This document shows positions 46,069 through 55,013 of a DNA stretch of 64,000 nt, in pieces. This stretch comes from CAIZWU01 sp040386695 (GTDB lineage Bacteria > Verrucomicrobiota > Verrucomicrobiia > Verrucomicrobiales > V1-33). Position numbers and translations under genes: made by a program. Position 1 is the first letter of the stretch; every line of letters starts with the position of its first letter. The notes under the pieces were generated by a model. That model saw only the letters and a program-made list of their open reading frames with translations. It was not told the origin of the DNA and searched no databases. The stretch lies in assembly GCA_040386695.1 (NCBI GenBank), contig JAZKFB010000003.1, positions 1 through 64,000 of the forward strand, given 5' to 3'.

Positions 46069-47233
46069 CGCCGCCAGGGCGCGCATTGCCCGGGTCTTTG
46101 ATGACTTCCCCCGCATTTACATTTCCTTCTCCGCCGGGAAGGACTCGACGGTCATGCTCCATCTGGTGATGGAGGAGGCTGTGCGCCGGCGGCGGCGTGT
46201 GGGCGTTCTGCTGGTGGATCTGGAGGCGCAGTATGCCCTGACCATCGCCCATGCCGAGGCCATGTTCGCCCGGTATGGGGACTGGGTGGAGCCGTTCTGG
46301 GTGGCCCTCCCCCTGAATCTCCGCAACGCCGTGTCGCAGTTTGAGCCGCAGTGGCGGTGCTGGGAGGAGGGCCGGGAGGATGACTGGGTGAGGCGGCCGC
46401 CGGCCATGGCCATCACGGATCCGGGCTTTTTCCCGTTCTTCCGCGCCGGGATGGAGTTTGAGGAGTTCGTGCCGGCCTTCGGTGACTGGTATTCCCAGGG
46501 GAAACTGTGCGCGTGCTTTGTGGGCATCCGCACGGACGAGAGCCTGAACCGGTGGCGGACCATCGCCCGCGCCAAAAAGCAGAGGTTTGAGGGCATCCCG
46601 TGGACCACGCGGGTGAAGGAGTCCCTGTATAATATATACCCCATCTATGACTGGCGGACGCGGGACGTGTGGATTTACCACGGGAAAACCGGGGAGCCGT
46701 ATAATGCACTCTACGACCGCATGCACCAGGCGGGGCTGACGATCCACCAGGCGCGGATCTGCCAGCCCTACGGGGATGACCAGCGGCGGGGGCTGTGGCT
46801 TTACCATCTCATCGAGCCGGAGACCTGGGGCCGGGTGGTCGCCAGGGTCTCGGGAGCCAATCAGGGCGCGCTTTACGTGCAGGAGACCGGGAATGTGATG
46901 GGGAACATCAAAGTGACCAAGCCCCCGGGCCACACCTGGGAGTCATTCTCCAAAATGCTGCTGGACTCCATGCCGCCATCGACGGCGGAGAACTTCCGGA
47001 ACAAAATCGCGGTTTTTCTCCGATGGTATGAGGTCCGCAGCTATGCGGCGGGCATTCCCGACGATGGGCCCGCAAACGACAGGACCGCGCCGAGCTGGAA
47101 GCGGATCTGCAAGGCGCTGCTGCGCAATGACTACTGGTGCAAGGGCCTCAGCTTTTCCCAGCACAAGACGGAGGCGTTCGCGAAATATCAAAAAATCATG
47201 CAGAAAAGGAGGGCTCTATGGAAACTGATCTGA
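46007..47233 (+). CDS. IbrA-like PAPS-reductase-family protein (DUF3440)
   Basis: A 408-aa protein of the PAPS reductase/PP-loop family. IYISFSAGKDSTVMLHLVME is the PP-loop (SxGKDS) that binds ATP or PAPS; YGDDQRRGLWLYHLIEP and SGANQGALY fit the DUF3440 C-terminal half. Paired with a ParB-like gene, this is the IbrA/IbrB arrangement known from E. coli prophages, where the pair regulates immunoglobulin-binding genes. The biochemistry is unknown. The start is uncertain: ATG 46007 is used; 46046 and 46055 are alternatives. Confidence 0.78.
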   Translation: MNSITPSSPPLKRMLGMSVLDAARARIARVFDDFPRIYISFSAGKDSTVMLHLVMEEAVRRRRRVGVLLVDLEAQYALTIAHAEAMFARYGDWVEPFWVALPLNLRNAVSQFEPQWRCWEEGREDDWVRRPPAMAITDPGFFPFFRAGMEFEEFVPAFGDWYSQGKLCACFVGIRTDESLNRWRTIARAKKQRFEGIPWTTRVKESLYNIYPIYDWRTRDVWIYHGKTGEPYNALYDRMHQAGLTIHQARICQPYGDDQRRGLWLYHLIEPETWGRVVARVSGANQGALYVQETGNVMGNIKVTKPPGHTWESFSKMLLDSMPPSTAENFRNKIAVFLRWYEVRSYAAGIPDDGPANDRTAPSWKRICKALLRNDYWCKGLSFSQHKTEAFAKYQKIMQKRRALWKLI

Positions 47234-47760
47234 AATCTGAATCCGGAATACCGGCATGGACGCAGGCTCATCCGGTCTCGGCCGTGCGCTGGGTGGAGGC
47301 GCGGCTGGTCCACGCCAATGACTACAATCCCAACAGTGTGGCCCCGCCGGAAATGGAGCTGCTGCGTCTCAGCATCCAGTCCGATGGCTTCACGCAGCCC
47401 ATCGTGGCGTGGGAGCAGGACGACGGGACCTATGAGGTGATAGACGGTTTCCACCGGCATCTGGTGGGCCGGGAAATGGGGCTGTCCCATCTGCCGCTGG
47501 TCATCATCAACTCGGACCGCACCGGCAAGGGCGACAGAATCGCCGCCACCATCCGCCACAACCGGGCGAGGGGCAAGCACCGGGTGGCCGCCATGGCGGA
47601 TATTGTCCTGGATCTCAGCCGGCGGAACTGGAGCGATGCGAAAATCGCCAAGGAGCTGGGCATGGAGCCGGACGAGGTGCTGCGGCTCAAGCAAATCACG
47701 GGGCTGGCGGAAATGTTCGCCGATGAGGCGTTTTCCGAAGCATGGGAGCCTCAGCATTAA
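47218..47760 (+). CDS. IbrB-like ParB-domain protein
   Basis: A 180-aa ParB/sulfiredoxin-fold protein. VEARLVHANDYNPNSVAPPE, SIQSDGFTQPIVAW, VIDGFHRHLVGREM and the ATIRHNRARGKH motif (ParB box II GxxRxxA and the NxRxxH type) are present. It overlaps the IbrA-like gene by 16 bp. IbrB-type proteins are paired ParB-fold regulators; NTPase or DNA-binding activity cannot be told. Confidence 0.78.
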   Translation: METDLKSESGIPAWTQAHPVSAVRWVEARLVHANDYNPNSVAPPEMELLRLSIQSDGFTQPIVAWEQDDGTYEVIDGFHRHLVGREMGLSHLPLVIINSDRTGKGDRIAATIRHNRARGKHRVAAMADIVLDLSRRNWSDAKIAKELGMEPDEVLRLKQITGLAEMFADEAFSEAWEPQH

Positions 47761-47770
47761 TAAAACGACC

Positions 47771-48211
47771 ATGGAAAACTTATTGAAAACCACCAATCAC
47801 GGACCGCTGATCACCTCCTCCGATTATTTCGGAAGCCCTGCGGAAACAGCGGGAAAATTCATGGTCAGCGTCAATGCGGGCGCTGTCCGTGTCCTCTGGC
47901 CTCGCGTCCGCCGCCGGGAGATCGACGACATGCGCGCCGCGAAATACGTCATCATCACCCGGGGGCTGTGGGCGTCCTCGCCGCACGGCCCGCAGGACGG
48001 CATGGAGCTGCTCTGGGAGGATGATTCCCCGTCCCCCTACTGTCTGCACATGACGGACTCCACGCTGCTGGACGCGTGGCCCGCGCAGCCGCAGGAGGGG
48101 GAGGCATGGATCGTCACCGTCTGGATGTGGCGCGACACCGGCCCCTGCAAAATCCTGGAGCGTCCCGCCCACTGGCGCGCCGCCTCCATCCCCTGCCTGA
48201 AACCCCTCTGA
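47771..48211 (+). CDS. Unknown right-end protein
   Basis: A 146-aa protein from ATG 47771 (FMVSVNAGAVRVLWPRVRRR, AKYVIITRGLWASSPHGPQD, WIVTVWMWRDTGPCKILERP). No family recognised. It may belong to the IbrA/B transcript. Confidence 0.5.
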   Translation: MENLLKTTNHGPLITSSDYFGSPAETAGKFMVSVNAGAVRVLWPRVRRREIDDMRAAKYVIITRGLWASSPHGPQDGMELLWEDDSPSPYCLHMTDSTLLDAWPAQPQEGEAWIVTVWMWRDTGPCKILERPAHWRAASIPCLKPL

Positions 48212-48215
48212 GCGT

Positions 48216-48554
48216 ATGGCCAATGCCTCCCGCAGCCGGGGCCATCGTGCCGTCGGCAAATTCAATCACACGGATCAGGCCGCCAGGTGGTCCGCCCTGG
48301 CGGCGGAGATTGTGGCTTTCCGGGCCGCTCACCCCACCCGGGGCGGCGGCACCGCGAACGGCGGCCCGCACCCTGGGAGTCTTGTCTCCCTGGCCGAAGC
48401 CATGGGATTGGAAAACTGCCGTAGCACCCTGCGCCACATGCTCAACGGCACACGCCGTGATGACGGCGATGGCTCGCGCATTCCCGGACCGGACAAAATA
48501 AAGGCAGCCCGCATCTGGCTCAAAAAGGCGCGCAAGGCAGCCGGCGCTGACTGA
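48216..48554 (+). CDS. Unknown right-end protein
   Basis: A 112-aa basic protein (LVSLAEAMGLENCRSTLRHM, then LNGTRRDD and KIKAARIWLKKARKAAG), with a possible HTH in the middle. Last phage gene before the right end. Confidence 0.5.
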   Translation: MANASRSRGHRAVGKFNHTDQAARWSALAAEIVAFRAAHPTRGGGTANGGPHPGSLVSLAEAMGLENCRSTLRHMLNGTRRDDGDGSRIPGPDKIKAARIWLKKARKAAGAD

Positions 48555-48560
48555 CTCACA

Positions 48561-48596
48561 GCCGCTTAAATGGCCATTCACCGCCATTTAAGCGGC
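48561..48596. terminator. Perfect 14-bp hairpin after the last phage gene
   Basis: GCCGCTTAAATGGC (48561-48574) pairs with GCCATTTAAGCGGC (48583-48596), loop of 8 nt. There is no U-run after it, so termination may depend on the hairpin alone or it may be a protein site near the phage end. Confidence 0.5.
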
Positions 48597-48613
48597 CTTC
48601 CCCTGCACCTTGG

Positions 48614-48674
48614 TTTTTACAAAACTGGCGCAAATCTCTGGCTTTCGGGCGCTTTTTTACAAAACCGGCCTCCA
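48614..48674 (-). repeat. Prophage right end: two transposase-type sites
   Basis: R1 (48653-48674) and R2 (48614-48635) are the inverted counterparts of L1 and L2; R2 and L2 share ATTTGCGYCAG plus TTTTGTAAAAA. The distance between sites is about 18 bp longer than at the left end. A further GGCTTTTGTAAACGC lies outside at 48678-48692, in the other orientation. Confidence 0.75.
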
Positions 48675-48751
48675 ATGGCTTTTGTAAACGCAACTCGTTG
48701 ATTTCCAACGCCGCCCGGCCTAATCCCGCCTTTCCAAGGTTCCCTTCCTAA
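48675..48751. other. Unexplained 77 bp between phage repeat and host gene
   Basis: The host reading frame resumes at 48752, but 48749-48751 is an in-frame stop and the preceding 70 bp are not host coding sequence. They also do not belong to the mapped inverted repeat. Either the true phage end lies near 48750, or extra DNA was added or rearranged at this junction. Confidence 0.5.
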
Positions 48752-49810
48752 TTGCTTCCGGAGCTGAACGGCGAGGCGGCGCGTGAGGAGCCGGACGCGG
48801 AGGCGGAGGCGGAGGCTGATTCCGCATTTCCCGCCATGCCGCCGGTTTCCGATGCCCGGTCACGCGGCCAGACCCGGCAGCCTTTTGAATACGGAGAGCT
48901 GCTGCGCGCGGCCGGAGTGCCCATCAGCGATCACGACGCGGCGGTGCGTTATTACCGGGAGCAGGCTCTGCCGCATCTCATTCCGTTTCCCGCGCGTCCC
49001 CTGCCGCGGAGCGAGGACCCGCTGCCGGAGGGCCTGGAGTCCTGGGCTCTGGGCGATCCCATGGACTCCCTGGACTGGCTGCAGTCGCTGCTGATCAGCC
49101 CGCAGGTCATTCCCGGCGTGACCACCGTGCGGCGGGTCTGGGGTCTGAATGAGGGTGCGGAGCCGAAGCGGGAGCCCCTGGACCTCGATATTTACGTGGA
49201 CAGCTCCGGCTCCATGGCCAATCCGCAGCGGGTGATTTCCTGGCCCGCTCTGGCCGGAGCCATCATTTGTCTCTCCGCCCTGCGCACCGGAGCGCGGGTG
49301 CAGGCGACGCTCTGGAGCTGGAAGCAGCAGTACACCACCACGCCGGGTTTTGTGAGGGACGAAACCTCCATTCTGCGGGTGCTCACGGGCTATTTCGGCG
49401 GCGGGACGGCGTTTCCCATTCATCAGCTGCGGGACACCTTCGCCACCCGGGGCCGCGACGCCCGGCCCGCGCACATCCTGATCATTTCCGATGACGGGGT
49501 GGACACGCTTTTCAACGAGGATGAGAAAGGCAACTCCGGCTGGGACATCAGCGCCATGGCCCTCGCCAACGCCCGGGGCGGCGGCACCATGGTGCTGAAT
49601 CTCGCGGAAAACTGGGAACAATACGCGGACCGCGACCCCTCCGCCGCCGCCATCAGGCGGGCGCGTGACGGGCAGGGCTGGAATGTTCACCGGGTGGCCG
49701 GGTGGGAGGACCTTGTGGTTTTTGCCCGGTGGTTCAGCAGGCTCCACTATGGCGGTAAAACAGACGCGCCCGGCACGCGGGCGGAAAACAAAATTTCCAT
49801 CCAGCTATGA
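48752..49810 (+). pseudogene. C-terminal half of the split gene: vWA domain
   Basis: The frame continues the 6047-6845 fragment. It encodes an acidic linker, then a von Willebrand A domain with the MIDAS motif DSSGS (residues 150-154 of this fragment), a TWSW-like ATLWSWKQQYTT, and a second acidic MIDAS-type site IISDDGVD. Without the N-terminal half it has no obvious start; a TTG at 48752 exists. Its stop overlaps the next ATG, so the 3' half of the operon is still intact downstream. Confidence 0.8.
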
Positions 49811-50391
49811 ACCGTGAAGGCCCTCCGCTCGAAGCTCTCATGCACCGCCTCACCGCCGTGCCGCCGGATTTTCTGGATGAACCGCGCATCGGCACGCGGG
49901 GCACCGTGCGCGTGGATGCGGTGGTGGCGGACCTGATCCGGCATTACGGCGGGGTGCCGGAAGCGGGACGGCTCACGGTTTTCACGGGGCAGGATCCCGG
50001 CCGCGAGCGCAACCGTCTGGCCATTGTCCTGCTGCTGGCGTGGCTGACCGCCGATGAGTGGTTTGCCAGCCATGGGGTCCCGGTGGAGGCGCTGCTGTCC
50101 CTGCTCATGGAAGCCCCGCCCGAGCTGGCCAGACAAACGGCTTCCCCGGCTTTCCTGACCGATCCCGACCGGCGCGAGGAAATCACCCGGCTGACGCTGG
50201 CGCGGCTGGATTTCCGGCCCGCCGGGGAATCGCCCGCGCAGGCCCAGGACCGGCTCACCAGCCTCAGCGCCACGGAACGCGCCCGCGTGATCGCCGCCGC
50301 CCGCGCCGGGGAACTGCGGGCGCGGGCCATCCGCGAGGCTCTCGCCAAAAAGGCGGCGGACGAGTCGGCGGACAAATACACAAGAGAGTAG
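49807..50391 (+). CDS. Unknown protein of the MoxR-vWA operon
   Basis: A 194-aa mostly helical protein (GTVRVDAVVADLIRHYGGVP; RLAIVLLLAWLTADEWFASH). The C-terminus is Ala/Arg/Glu-rich. Coupled to the vWA gene by ATGA. No family recognised; by position it is likely a component of the same system. Confidence 0.6.
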   Translation: MNREGPPLEALMHRLTAVPPDFLDEPRIGTRGTVRVDAVVADLIRHYGGVPEAGRLTVFTGQDPGRERNRLAIVLLLAWLTADEWFASHGVPVEALLSLLMEAPPELARQTASPAFLTDPDRREEITRLTLARLDFRPAGESPAQAQDRLTSLSATERARVIAAARAGELRARAIREALAKKAADESADKYTRE

Positions 50392-50462
50392 CACCCGCGG
50401 GCAGCGGGCGGATCAGGCCGGTCGGACAGATCAGGCGGATCCGCCGCCCCCCTCCAGCCATC

Positions 50463-51914
50463 ATGAGCCAGCCCTCTCCTTTCCCTGAGCCCGATCCTGA
50501 GCCCACCGAGGCGGAGCGTTACCCCACGCTCACGGCGGCGGGGCGGCGGATGCTGGATTTTCTGAAGGAGCACCCCCATGCCCCGCTTTACCGGAACCAG
50601 AGCGGCAATCACCTGACCGCCGCCGAAGTGGCGCAGGTCCGGCAGTTTGAGGAGGAGGTGGCCGCCGCCCGGCTGGACTGGAAACCCGATGCACCGCCGC
50701 GCTGGCGCGATGCTTTTGTGGCCCGGACTTATGCGGAGGTGCCGCATTACCGGAAACTTGGAGGCGCGCCCGCCAGGTTCACGGACATCCCGCCGGTTTC
50801 CCGGGCGGACCTGAGCCATGACCTCACCGCCTTTGTGCCCGACAGCGCCCCGCTGGAGCGCATGATCAATTTCCGCACCAGCGGCACCACCGGCCATCCC
50901 CTGCTGCTGCCCTCGCAACCGGTCATCGCGGCCTCGTATCTGGCCTTTCACAAACGGGCGCTGCGCCGTTTTGGGGTGACGCTGCTGGCGGGTTCCGGCG
51001 AGGTCGGCGTGGTGCTTCTGGGCATGCAGAAAAAATGCTTCACCTACGTCTCCGTGACTCCCTCCCAGAACGAGGCCGGGCTGGTCAAAATGAATCTGCA
51101 CCCGGACGACTGGCGCCATCCCGATGACCGGGCGCTCTATCTGGACAGCCTGAAACCGGAAGTGTTCGCGGGCGATCCCATCTCTTTTGCGGAACTTCTC
51201 ACTCTGCCCCTGAACTGGCGTCCCCGGGCGCTGCTGTGCACCTCCATGGCCCTGCTGCCGGGACTGCGCCGGTGTCTGGAGGAGCGTTTCGCCTGCCCGG
51301 TGCTGGACCTCTATTCCATGAATGAGTCCGGCCCCATCGCGGTCGCGGATCCGGCAACTGGCGGCCACGTTCTGCTCCAGCACGGACTGTATGTCGAAAT
51401 CCTGAATGATCAGGGCGAGGTCCTGCCGCCGGGGGAACGCGGGGAAGTCACCCTCACCGGCGGCTTCAACTTCTGCCTGCCGCTCCTGCGCTACCGCACC
51501 GGCGATCAGGCGGCGCTGGACTTCAGCGGCCCCGAACCCGTGCTCCTCGGCCTCTCCGGCCGGCCGCCGGTCCGCTACCGCACCGCGGACGGCTCCTGGA
51601 TCAACAATATTGAAATCACCCACGCCCTCCGCCCCATGGCCCTGCCGCAGTGGACCGTGCATCAGGCGCGGGATGGCGGGGTCGTGCTGCATCACAGCGG
51701 AGACTCCGCCCTCGACGGTCCCGTGAGGAATATTCTGCAGGCTTTATTCGGCGCGGACCATCCCCTGGAAGTGATCTCCACTTCCTTTCCGGAAGGCAAA
51801 ATCATCCAATACACCACCGGCCTTTCCGACCCTGCGGCCCACCCGGCCCCGGCCGCCGCGCCCTCCGGCCGGTCTTCAGAGCCACGGATTCAAAGCGGAC
51901 CGGCCACCCGGTAA
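50463..51914 (+). CDS. CapK-like adenylate-forming enzyme (ANL family)
   Basis: A 483-aa protein from ATG 50463. The phosphate-binding loop RTSGTTGHP (138-146) is the ANL signature; YSMNESGPIAV and YRTGDQAALDF correspond to the later core motifs (adenine-binding and hinge Asp region). It resembles phenylacetate-CoA-ligase/CapK-type proteins that activate carboxylates as acyl-AMP. It follows the 194-aa gene by 71 bp. Its stop overlaps the tail of the opposite-strand gene. A biosynthetic or modifying role for the MoxR-vWA cassette is plausible, but unproven. Confidence 0.75.
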   Translation: MSQPSPFPEPDPEPTEAERYPTLTAAGRRMLDFLKEHPHAPLYRNQSGNHLTAAEVAQVRQFEEEVAAARLDWKPDAPPRWRDAFVARTYAEVPHYRKLGGAPARFTDIPPVSRADLSHDLTAFVPDSAPLERMINFRTSGTTGHPLLLPSQPVIAASYLAFHKRALRRFGVTLLAGSGEVGVVLLGMQKKCFTYVSVTPSQNEAGLVKMNLHPDDWRHPDDRALYLDSLKPEVFAGDPISFAELLTLPLNWRPRALLCTSMALLPGLRRCLEERFACPVLDLYSMNESGPIAVADPATGGHVLLQHGLYVEILNDQGEVLPPGERGEVTLTGGFNFCLPLLRYRTGDQAALDFSGPEPVLLGLSGRPPVRYRTADGSWINNIEITHALRPMALPQWTVHQARDGGVVLHHSGDSALDGPVRNILQALFGADHPLEVISTSFPEGKIIQYTTGLSDPAAHPAPAAAPSGRSSEPRIQSGPATR

Positions 51915-52738
51915 AACGCCCGTCCGGACGGCGGGGCAGTGTCCGTGAAAGTGGCGGTGCCCCCGGCACCGGCGGTCACCGTCCACTGGTCCGGCCATGT
52001 GATCAGATCCATGCTCCGCTGCACCGTGTATTTCAGTCCCGCCGCTCCGGAAAAATCCAGGGTCACGGTGCCTCCGGAATTCCACCTCAGCACCAGCCCG
52101 GCCGGAGCCGCGCCCGCCGGCACGCCGGTGATCCGGGAAGCCATGCCCTGCTCCGGCGGATCGGTGCCCCCGGATTCCACGGTCACGAAGGGATCCAGGG
52201 TCACATTCTCCCCTCCGGCGAGCGGAAGGAGCCAGCCGGTGGAGCCGGTTGCCGGGTATGCCGGAACGGCCCGGGTGAATTCGCCGTAAGCCGATCCCGC
52301 CGCCGGGCCGGCTGCGGTCACATCCGTTTCCCGCGCTTTGCAGCCCGGAAACCAGCGCAGAGCCAGCGGCACCGGCCGCGTCCTGCCCGCGAATGGCGCG
52401 AGGTCGATGATCAGGGACCGGGAAAAAAAACCGGGTTCCGTCGTGCCCGAAGCCAGATCAAAACCCTTCGTTCCGCCGGCGGAGGCGGGAAATTCCACAT
52501 CCGACACCAGCACCAGGACATCATCATCCGCCACCCACCCCGTGCCCGGCGGGTCAAAACCATCCCCCGCCATATCCGCCACCAGCACGCACAGGGTATC
52601 CACCGGCAGCCGGTTGGCGGCGGAGATTCCGGCCTGATCAAACAGATGCCCGCAGCCGATGTTCAGCACCGCGGTTCCGCCGCCCCATGCCGGTCCCGCC
52701 ATGGCGCAGGCGGTGAAAAAAAGCCGGGCCGGATGCAT
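51890..52738 (-). CDS. Secreted protein with C-terminal beta domain
   Basis: A 282-aa protein from ATG 52738 with a signal peptide (MHPARLFFTACAMAGPAWG). The C-terminal region (FSGAAGLKYTVQRSMDLITW, ending with FTDTAPPSGRAFYRV) is the type of domain found at the end of many Verrucomicrobiota secreted proteins and matches the C-terminus of the LamG protein at 60508-63693. Function unknown; probably cell-surface or envelope-associated. Confidence 0.65.
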   Translation of the reverse strand: MHPARLFFTACAMAGPAWGGGTAVLNIGCGHLFDQAGISAANRLPVDTLCVLVADMAGDGFDPPGTGWVADDDVLVLVSDVEFPASAGGTKGFDLASGTTEPGFFSRSLIIDLAPFAGRTRPVPLALRWFPGCKARETDVTAAGPAAGSAYGEFTRAVPAYPATGSTGWLLPLAGGENVTLDPFVTVESGGTDPPEQGMASRITGVPAGAAPAGLVLRWNSGGTVTLDFSGAAGLKYTVQRSMDLITWPDQWTVTAGAGGTATFTDTAPPSGRAFYRVAGPL

Positions 52739-53019
52739 AAGCCGCGACTGAACCCAGACCCGCCGCCGCCGCAAGTCTGAACCTGAATTCCGGAATGAAT
52801 TTGAACAGAAGGTCACAAAGATCACAAAAGAACCATTTGTGACTCAAAAAAGCCCGCTTTCCCGCCGGGCGGGATCATCCGCTGCGGCATTTTTCCGCAA
52901 GGGCCTTATTTGCGTTCTTTGTGTCCTTCTGTTGAAATTCGCCTTTCGCCTTTCAGACTTCACCGCCCGGCAGATCCTCAGCCTCCTTCTCCGGATTCCG
53001 GATGAGAGCGGGCGCTGGT

Positions 53020-53760
53020 TCAGCCCGATGAGGAGGAGGGCGATGAGGACGAGGAACTGCTGCTGCTGGAGACGTAGCTTGACGGCCAAGTGTTGCCGGG
53101 CTCATCGCCACTGCCGTTGATGCCCAGGGACAATTTGATTTCAGCCTGCACCAGGGACAGCAGGCGCTTCAGTTCGGGATCGAACTCACCGATGGAAATG
53201 AGCAGCGGCTGCATGCTGTTGTAAAAATCCTCGGCCGCATTTTTGAAATTGGAGCAGAGTTCCTCCGCTTTGATGGCGGCCGTCATGAGGGAAGTCTCGA
53301 AACGCTGGCCCAGCGCCGCCGCCGCGCGGAGTTTTTCGCCAAATTTGAGAATTTCGGCCAGGGTCAGCGGTTTGGGCGGAGGAGGAAAAGCGCCGTTGGC
53401 GGCATAAGCTCCGGCGGCCGCCAGCCAGCTGTTGCCTCCGGAGGCGTCGAGGGAAATGCCCGCCGCCGCCGCCGCCATGGCCCGGCGTCCGGCTGACTGG
53501 AGATCGGGATGTTTCTGAAGTTCGCCGCTGGCGGTGCGGAGCGCGCTGACCGCCACGGCCAGGGACCGGGAGGAGCCCGCCGCCATCAGGTAGAACTGCC
53601 GGACATTGGAGAACGGCCGGGCCAGCAGCTGGTCCGCCGGGACCAGCGTGCCCCCGGCCAGCTGCCCGAAGAATTCGGCGGGCTCTCCCGTGCCGGGTTT
53701 GTAAAGATAGTAAAGAAGAGACTGCAGGGCACCGAGCAGTGAGTAGAAATCCTTGGTCAT
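53020..53760 (-). CDS. Unknown protein with Ser-rich tail
   Basis: A 246-aa protein, mainly helical (FGQLAGGTLVPADQLLARPF; FGEKLRAAAALGQRFETSLM), ending in a run of serines with scattered prolines. No signal peptide. It is divergent from the glycosyltransferase, with 100 bp between. No family recognised. Confidence 0.55.
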   Translation of the reverse strand: MTKDFYSLLGALQSLLYYLYKPGTGEPAEFFGQLAGGTLVPADQLLARPFSNVRQFYLMAAGSSRSLAVAVSALRTASGELQKHPDLQSAGRRAMAAAAAGISLDASGGNSWLAAAGAYAANGAFPPPPKPLTLAEILKFGEKLRAAAALGQRFETSLMTAAIKAEELCSNFKNAAEDFYNSMQPLLISIGEFDPELKRLLSLVQAEIKLSLGINGSGDEPGNTWPSSYVSSSSSSSSSSPSSSSG

Positions 53761-53861
53761 GTGACAGTATGAGTCGTTGTGCCTGAGCGTTTTGGAAATG
53801 TAAAAAACAAATATGGAGGCAATCGGGCTTGCCGGGGAAACGGGCTGGTTTTAGGGCGGGA

Positions 53862-55013
53862 ATGCCTCTTTCGGATCGAAAATTATACTGGTTCAACTGG
53901 CCGGCCCACATCGGCGGGTCGGACACCAAATTTGTCCACACCCTGCGGCTGCTGGCCGGGGAATATGACATCACGGTGGTGCCGAACGACGCCGGTTACC
54001 TCCGGAACCCGGAATGGCTGGATTATCTGCGGGAGCTGGGCGTGGGGTGGTGTCTGCCGGAGGAGATTCCCGAAAACACCGGGGGCTGGGCGGTTTCCCT
54101 GTGCAACGGGCGGTTTTTCAGGGACGGGATGCTGGGAAGCTGCGTCCGGCGCGGCCTGCGGGTCATCTGGAGCAGTGAGATGATGTGGCATTTTTACGGT
54201 GAGCTGGAGGCCGTGCGGTTCGGGCTCATTGAAAAAGTGCTCTACGTCTCGCCGGTCCAGCGCCAGGCTCTGGAGCCCGGATACCGGTGGGCGGTCAATC
54301 AGGAGCCCGGCCCACCGCCGGCCGCGGTCACCGCCGGCGGGTTGCGGCCGCAGCCGGATGACCGCTGGTGGGGGGATATCCCCGGCCAGGAGGGACGCCG
54401 GCTGCCGTGGGTCATGGCGGGAAATTACATTGATCCCGCCGGATTTCCCTTCCGTCAGCGCGGCCTCGGAACGGATGGCGCTCCTTTCACCCTCGGCCGC
54501 GTCTCCCGGGCGGATCCCGACAAATTCCCGGACGATTTCCCGCTCAGTTACGAGCGCCTGGATTTGAGGGAGCCGGTCCGGTTCCGGGTTCTGGGCTGGA
54601 GCGGCCAGCTGGCCGGGCGCTGGCCGGAGCATGCTTTCGATGACCGCTGGGACCTGGTTCCCGCCGGTGGCGAGCCGGTGACGCGGTTCCTGGATTCCCT
54701 GGATATCATGGTTTACGATCTCGGGCCGAAGTTCCGGGAAAGCTGGGGCCGGGCGGTGGTGGAGGGCATGCTCAGCGGCGTGGTGCCTCTGGTCCCGCGC
54801 GGCGGCGGACATCATCTTGACCAGCTCGTTCCCCATGGAACCGGGGGATTTTTGTGTGACGGGCCCGGGGATTACCGGCATTACGCCCGGAAACTGCGGG
54901 AGAATCCGGAGCTGCTGGCGCGCCTGTCCCTCGGAGCCCGCGAGTGGGCGGTGAAGGTGCTGTGCGGCCGCGAGGCCCATCTGGAGCGCTGGCGCCGGGT
55001 CTTTGCCGACTGA
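53862..55013 (+). CDS. GT4-like glycosyltransferase
   Basis: A 383-aa protein from ATG 53862. Early YWFNWPAHIGGSDTKFVHTL (GG-T donor-side motif) and a C-terminal EX7E motif in ESWGRAVVE, followed by GVVPLVPRGGG, are typical of GT-B family 4 enzymes. It transfers a sugar from a nucleotide donor to an unknown acceptor. A long open frame runs on the opposite strand through the whole gene. Confidence 0.75.
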   Translation: MPLSDRKLYWFNWPAHIGGSDTKFVHTLRLLAGEYDITVVPNDAGYLRNPEWLDYLRELGVGWCLPEEIPENTGGWAVSLCNGRFFRDGMLGSCVRRGLRVIWSSEMMWHFYGELEAVRFGLIEKVLYVSPVQRQALEPGYRWAVNQEPGPPPAAVTAGGLRPQPDDRWWGDIPGQEGRRLPWVMAGNYIDPAGFPFRQRGLGTDGAPFTLGRVSRADPDKFPDDFPLSYERLDLREPVRFRVLGWSGQLAGRWPEHAFDDRWDLVPAGGEPVTRFLDSLDIMVYDLGPKFRESWGRAVVEGMLSGVVPLVPRGGGHHLDQLVPHGTGGFLCDGPGDYRHYARKLRENPELLARLSLGAREWAVKVLCGREAHLERWRRVFAD

